Shown one piece after another: positions 5,225 to 5,894 of a DNA stretch of 5,894 bases. The notes under the pieces were generated by a model. The model had not been told where the DNA came from and ran no database searches. It saw only the letters and a list, made by a program, of their open reading frames with translations. Each line of letters opens with the position of its first letter. The stretch's first letter is position 1. The position numbers and the translations under genes are program-made. The stretch comes from Candidatus Saccharimonadota bacterium (lineage in GTDB: Bacteria > Patescibacteriota > Saccharimonadia > Saccharimonadales > Saccharimonadaceae): the NCBI GenBank assembly GCA_009778015.1, contig WRKS01000033.1, positions 1 through 5,894 on the forward strand, written 5' to 3'.

Positions 5225-5894
5225 ATGAGAACCGTCATACCCAGAGAACAGCTCATGCAGTCAATTGGTGTCACCTTGCGCGATAACGGCGCATATCCAC
5301 TGGACACACCAATCCTGACCTGCGCTGTAACAGGCAACACCCTGAATTTCGGAGATTTTCTCCACGAGATTGCCAACTTGGCAAATGGCATTGACGCCAT
5401 CCTGCAAGACCAACGCATTTTCCCCGGCAACGGAGCAGAGGGTGTAAGTCTCGCCTACTGCGACCCTGGTCAGCTTATTAGCTACCACCTGCTTTCGTGG
5501 GCGTCCTACTTCATGCAAGTTCCGTTCGCACCCCTCAACCTGGAGGTATTGGCCTCCAAAACCAATGATGCTTTTAGCAAATGCGGAATCGGTATCATCG
5601 CCATCCGCGACGTGTTCCTTAGCCAGCCCGGTGTCGTAGACGTCATAGGCAACATCAACGATTCGGCAGCGCAAGTAGTCATCGTAACGTCGGACTTTGA
5701 GCAGCATGACCCAAACGACATAACGGCCGATTTCCAGCGTGTTTTTCCCGGCAAGCACATTTACACGATGGATGAAGTCCGGCAAACCGGCGCCAGCGCA
5801 ACAACCCAATACGTCCCGCGCAACCATGGTACTGCCATCATTGTCGGCACCAGCGCAACCATGACAGGAGAGAGCAAGTTCCCCCAGAATACCC
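5225..5894 (+). CDS. Unrecognised cytosolic protein, C-terminus cut off by the window edge
   Basis: I do not recognise this family. The frame stays open for 223 codons to the right edge and is backed by a consensus-like promoter and a strong AAAGGAG ribosome binding site. The product begins MRTVIPREQL and has no signal peptide or clear membrane helix, so it is probably cytosolic. It reads as a mixed alpha/beta fold. Features include a helix-prone stretch FGDFLHEIANLANGIDAIL (42-60), a hydrophobic strand-like GIGIIAIRDVFL (121-132), another strand VVIVTSD (151-157) ending in Asp, and a third strand AIIVGTSATM (204-213). Alternating strands ending in small or acidic residues suggest a Rossmann-like nucleotide- or phosphate-binding fold, but no diagnostic loop is visible. 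Its codons are C- and A-rich (ATC, ACC, AAC, GCC), unlike the GCG/TTG-rich minus-strand genes, as expected for a lagging-strand gene. It is divergent from the fibro-slime operon. Confidence 0.78.
   Translation, partial: MRTVIPREQLMQSIGVTLRDNGAYPLDTPILTCAVTGNTLNFGDFLHEIANLANGIDAILQDQRIFPGNGAEGVSLAYCDPGQLISYHLLSWASYFMQVPFAPLNLEVLASKTNDAFSKCGIGIIAIRDVFLSQPGVVDVIGNINDSAAQVVIVTSDFEQHDPNDITADFQRVFPGKHIYTMDEVRQTGASATTQYVPRNHGTAIIVGTSATMTGESKFPQNT

Noticed and set aside
5261..5827. Minus-strand open frame of 188 codons
   Set aside because: It is antisense to the plus-strand frame, which has a promoter, a strong Shine-Dalgarno and a longer uninterrupted reading frame. The minus frame has no ribosome binding site and an unconvincing, cysteine- and tyrosine-spotted composition.
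1..5894. UGA recoding as in Gracilibacteria or Absconditabacteria
   Set aside because: The complete genes read through under the standard code with normal lengths and GGN glycine, and no frame needs an internal UGA to be explained.
1..5894. CRISPR array, insertion sequence, tRNA or rRNA
   Set aside because: No regularly spaced repeats, no transposase motifs or terminal inverted repeats, and no cloverleaf or rRNA-like sequence were found on reading either strand.

Overview
The window looks like chromosomal DNA from a small-genome bacterium, most plausibly a member of the Candidate Phyla Radiation (Patescibacteria; Saccharibacteria would fit). The grounds are indirect. A fibro-slime domain surface protein with only membrane anchors, a divergent adenylate-kinase-like enzyme, a surface protein with a Gram-positive-style sorting tail and a PcrA/UvrD-like helicase sit together with short intergenic gaps. 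The taxonomy is inference. All complete genes read through with the standard genetic code (stops TAA, TAA and TAG; glycine by GGN), so nothing points to UGA recoding.

Layout: four genes lie on the minus strand and one on the plus strand. Reading the minus strand from right to left: (1) a 563-residue fibro-slime protein (3389-5080); (2) 14 nt further on, a 228-residue adenylate-kinase-like P-loop kinase (2688-3374), probably in the same transcript; (3) a secreted two-domain Ig-like surface protein (1589-2533) with its own TTGACA promoter and a C-terminal VPPTG + membrane helix + basic tail; (4) after a hairpin terminator, an SF1A helicase (1-1498), cut off by the left edge. On the plus strand, an unrecognised gene (5225-5894) is cut off by the right edge. 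No gene-free stretch exceeds about 150 bases. I see no RNA gene, insertion sequence, CRISPR array or origin.

How the parts fit: the fibro-slime gene and the plus-strand gene diverge from a 144-bp region whose two sigma70-type promoters are physically interlocked. Only one polymerase could occupy the site at a time. The two surface proteins suggest an envelope or attachment locus, with a nucleotide kinase placed between them. The helicase is probably an unrelated housekeeping gene. Its extended -10 element ends six bases before the ATG, which predicts a leaderless mRNA.

Two of the five genes (the helicase and the plus-strand gene) run off the window, so their full lengths cannot be judged. 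The plus-strand gene is the main unknown. No complete multi-gene defence or mobile system is visible. The most notable items are the promoter architecture, the surface-protein anchoring and the unidentified gene.
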